NCBI GenBank assembly: GCA_037178675.1
Contig: JAYMGJ010000377.1
Coordinates: 62,001-126,000, forward strand
Direction of reading: 5' to 3'
DNA from: Scleroderma bovista
Taxonomy: Eukaryota > Basidiomycota > Agaricomycetes > Boletales > Sclerodermataceae
DNA length: 64,000 bases
The notes under the pieces are model-generated. The model was not told where the DNA came from. It ran no database searches and was given only the letters and a program-made list of their open reading frames with translations. Each line of letters begins with the position of its first letter. Position 1 is the first letter of the stretch. Shown piece after piece: positions 60,780 to 64,000 of the stretch. Both the position numbers and the translations under genes were made by a program.

Positions 60780-63700
60780 ATGAACAGCCGCTTCAAATGT
60801 AGTGCCCCGTCATGCGCACGAACATTTGGTTCCAGTGGTGCCCTTCTGTGCCATCGGCCCAGGTGTCTATTCTATCGACAACAAGCTGCCACACAAGCAA
60901 ACTTTCGATGCAAATGCTTACAGAGCAACACTGGCCGTGATTCAGTGCCTTCCAAGAAGCCGAAACTGTGTCAAGAGAATGTTCGTAAATCTGTCAGCTA
61001 TATTGATATTGGCTCACCTTAAAGTTAACAGGACCTCGACAAGGCAGAATCCAATTCGTCCAGCTCCTTCTCAGGCATGCTGTTGCCACCATCACACACC
61101 GTCACATCCGAATGCGTTGACGACGCCATCATACCAGATGCTAGCACTAGTCAGACTGTGATTATAGAACACAGGTTATTAATGCAAAATGTTTGTGAAG
61201 CTATCTTGTCCATATTGACGTTATCTCACCTTAGTGATAGCAGGAAAATGAGACAGTGAGATCCGATTTCTCCAACAGCTCCCCAGCTGCGCTGTTGCCG
61301 CCATCACTTGGCTTTAGCACGTCTGAACATGTCGAAAGTGGTACTGTGTTGGATACTAGCACCACTCAAACTATGGATGCAGAGAGTAGGTCATCAACGT
61401 CCAATGAGTTGGGATATATTGATGACAATGATCTGCAGGGCTTGGAGGTTCAGGTCGTCCAGTCCGTTCAAGACGTTTGCCCACACAATTTATGGATATT
61501 CTCCCCGAGCCGTCTCTTCCCCCTCTATCTATCAACTCAGAGACTCAGTCCGAGCCCCACGCATCCACTTCACAGTCAATGCTACCCCGTGTAATCCTCC
61601 ATGTATTCGACTCATTTCGCACATCCTTCAATCAATTTGGCATTGCCCGTTATTACTGTCATCGACCATCATATGACCCCGACGCTTTTTTGACACTCGA
61701 TCAACTTTCTAACGCTACATGCGAGCACCCAACTGTGGGGTTGTCAGGTGTCGTCCCAGACATCCCTTCTATGCCTCCAGCACCACCCTGGCCCTGGAAA
61801 AACATGGGTATCTGGCGACTCATGACATGGATGTTGACCGGCAGTGGACAGAAGTCTGAAGCTGAAGTCACTCGCCTTGTACACGAGGTCATACAGGCTG
61901 AGGACTTTGATCGCATCCACTTTCATGGTTTCAATGCTCACACCGAAATGAATCGCTTCGATAAGTCGGAGGGTGCTACCAGTGTGGACTTACAAGATGG
62001 TTGGAAGGAGTCACCTGTGGATATCTTGGTGCCCACACGAGAGCAAAATCCGGATGGAAATGGGCAACCATTCACGATCCCAGGACTTTTTCACCGCTCC
62101 CTTACCGGTGTCATATGTGCTGTCTTTGCTGAAAAGGCCGCAAAGTGGTTCCATCTCACACCGTTTAAGCGAATCTGGAAACATCCTACTACAAGTCAAG
62201 AACAACGTCTCTACGATGAGTTGTATACCTCAGATGCATGGATCACTGCACACGATGATTTACAGAAGCAAAAACGTGATGACGGATGCACTCTGGAACG
62301 TGTAATTGCTGGGATGATGTTCTGGTCGGATGCCACACACCTTGCACAGTTTGGCCATGCATCTGCGTGGCCTGTGTACCTTTTCTTTGGCAATCAATCA
62401 AAATATGACCGAGCCCGTCCAAATTCAGGCACATGTCATCCCATTGCATTTATTCCAACTGTAAGCCCTGTTTTGTTTCGTGGGATCCGTTCAAGCGCCT
62501 CACACCTGCTCGGAATCAGCTGCCAGAAACCATAGTTCAATTTGCATCCTCGCTCACGAAGAAAAAGGCCTTGAATGACATTTTGACCCATTGCAAACGG
62601 GAGCTATTTCACGGTGTTTGGAAGGTATTATTGGATAAGGAATTTATCGAGGCCTATCGAAATGGCATCGTCATAAAATGCTATGACGGCAAATATCGAC
62701 GAGTCTTTCCTCGCATCTTCACATATTCGGCAGATTACCCTGAGAAGTAGGTATAAGTCATGCTTCGTGCAAAACAACTCTAACTCGCTGAGTGGTCGTA
62801 GGGTGCTCCTGGCCACAATTCGAGATAAGGGCCTTTGCCCATGTCCGCGGTGTCTTATTCCCAAGAAAGACTTTCATCTTCTTGGACTCTTGACTGATCT
62901 GTCACAGAGGATGTCCAGGGCACGTTTATATCTTCGTGATAAGGTCTCTGCTGCACGCAACGCCATCTACAACCTTGGCTCGCCAATCAAAGGTGCATTG
63001 CCAGAAGGACACCTCAGAGATATGTCCCTAGTGCCTACATTTGTAAGTCCATTTGAATTTCTGGACATGCGTACCCGGGCCAGCCTGACTGTTTCTCTAC
63101 ATAGAATGCAATTGCAGATAACCTCGGATCACTGGGTTGTGATGTCTACCGCATGCTCGTTGTTGATATCCTTCATGAATTTGAATTAGGAATATTTAAA
63201 TCAGTCTTTAGGCACCTTTTACGACTATTGTATGCTATTAATCCTGGCATGGTAACAGTTCTCAATGATCGGTGCGTCTATATTTTGTCTTGATTCCGAT
63301 TGTTGCCTGATCACAAATCCACACCCAAGCTTCCATCAAATACCATCGTTTGGGAAGGGTGCAATTCGCTAGTTTCCTCCTAATGTCTCAGAAGTCCGTC
63401 AGTGTGCAGCTCGACACTTTGAGGATATCCTCCAGGTGTGTCACTATCTGTCCTCATTGTATGATCAATTTTAACTCCTATAGTGTGCGATACCTGCTTT
63501 TGAAGGGCTGTTCCCGGATAACCACGAGGATGTCATACGCATTCTTCTCTTTCGACTTGCTCAGTGGCATGCCCTTGCCAAGTTACGTCTCCATACCGAT
63601 GAATCCCTTAATTATCTTGACAGGGTTACCCGACTTCTTGGTGGGCAATTACGGAGGTTTCGGGACTTCACTTGCGCATCTTTCAACACTATGGAACTAC

Positions 63701-64000
63701 CCTCTGAAACTGCAGCACGCTGGCGGCGGAAGGAAAGCAAACTTAGCACATCTGGCTCTACTGCGCGTACCAGCTCTGCTGCTCATGCAAAGTTATTCAA
63801 CCTCTCTACGTATAAGCTGCACGCTCTAGGAGACTATGTACACACTATCCGTTTGTTTGGAACAACAGATTCATATAATACGCAGATCGTAAGTCATTTC
63901 AAGTTTCTCGTGGTTTCTTGTCGGATTCAATAATTATCTCCCACTCCAGGGAGAGCTTTCCCATCGACGTATCAAGAAATTTTATCAATCCACAAACAAG
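60780..64000 (+). mobile_element. Plavaka-type DNA transposase gene, cut by the window edge
   Basis: Plavaka elements are CACTA-related cut-and-paste transposons common in Agaricomycetes. The first exon (60780-60980) encodes a zinc-finger-like start of form C-x4-C-x12-H-x3-C. After a repeated linker the conserved core follows: FGIARYYCHRPSYDPDAF, PPWPWKNMGIWRLMTWMLTG, WFHLTPFKRIWKHP, DDGCTLERVIAGMMFWSDAT, HCKRELFHGVWKVLLDKEF, CPCPRCLIPKKDFHLLG and the family signature VVDILHEFELGIFKSVFRHL, then FEGLFPDNHEDVIRILLFRL. Every junction I checked is a normal intron and I see no stop, so the copy may be intact. Terminal repeats and the 3' end are outside or not identified. Confidence 0.92.
60981..61438 (+). 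repeat. Tandemly repeated intron-plus-exon unit inside the transposase
   Basis: Intron 60981-61031 with exon 61032-61190, then intron 61191-61243 with exon 61244-61385, then a third similar 53-nt intron 61386-61438. The introns share words around tatattgat and ctcacctta. The exons share LLPPS, SEH/SEC and DTSTTQT/DASTSQT segments. The unit is about 210 bp. Confidence 0.8.

Noticed and set aside
61386..61480. Apparent frameshift in the transposase
   Set aside because: Recognising a 53-nt GT-AG intron at 61386-61438 restores a continuous frame (RPVRSRRLPTQFMDIL), so no lesion is needed.

Overview
The window comes from a basidiomycete of the Agaricomycetes. Almost every gene is cut by several introns of about 48-80 nt with GT-AG ends, and the lineage-typical families are present: a Plavaka-type transposase, a DUF6698 protein, an F-box-like protein and a polyporopepsin-like aspartic protease relic. 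I reconstructed genes by reading conserved domains across exon boundaries. For genes where I give a total length, the exon lengths sum to an open frame.

Layout. 1-2.9 kb holds no gene I can support. 2.9-13.1 kb: an alpha/beta-hydrolase-fold protein with an atypical nucleophile elbow; UDP-glucuronate decarboxylase (UXS1), which needs a 9-nt microexon; bystin (ENP1), divergent from UXS1; a second alpha/beta hydrolase; and a coiled-coil protein of unknown function. 13.3-14.8 kb holds two inverted, decayed copies of a membrane-protein fragment. 15.8-31.4 kb is a dense housekeeping block: NOP9, NCS6/CTU1, ERG27, an EAF transcription-elongation factor, NOP58, a damaged serine carboxypeptidase, KRR1 and an NCBP3-like cap-binding adaptor. 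31.4-33.8 kb is a long intergenic stretch with a run of hairpins. 33.8-50.4 kb: ARS2/SERRATE, the HOG-pathway response regulator SSK1, a KDM3-like JmjC demethylase, an NTF2-like protein, two doubtful small genes, RPC40 and a single-pass membrane protein.

From 50.5 kb to the right edge the window changes character: a 194-bp tandem array, a 68-bp minisatellite, a DUF6698 gene, an F-box-like gene, an aspartic-protease pseudogene with four transition-type stop codons, and a Plavaka transposase that runs off the end.

Functionally the core is enriched for ribosome synthesis (ENP1, NOP9, NOP58, KRR1, RPC40) and nuclear RNA handling (NCBP3-like, ARS2, EAF, NCS6). Many neighbours are divergent pairs with 110-350 bp between start codons. 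I found no prokaryote-type system, no CRISPR array and no biosynthetic cluster. The most notable observations are the UXS1 microexon, the repeated intron-exon unit in the transposase, the two decaying proteases and the hairpin run near 31.9 kb.
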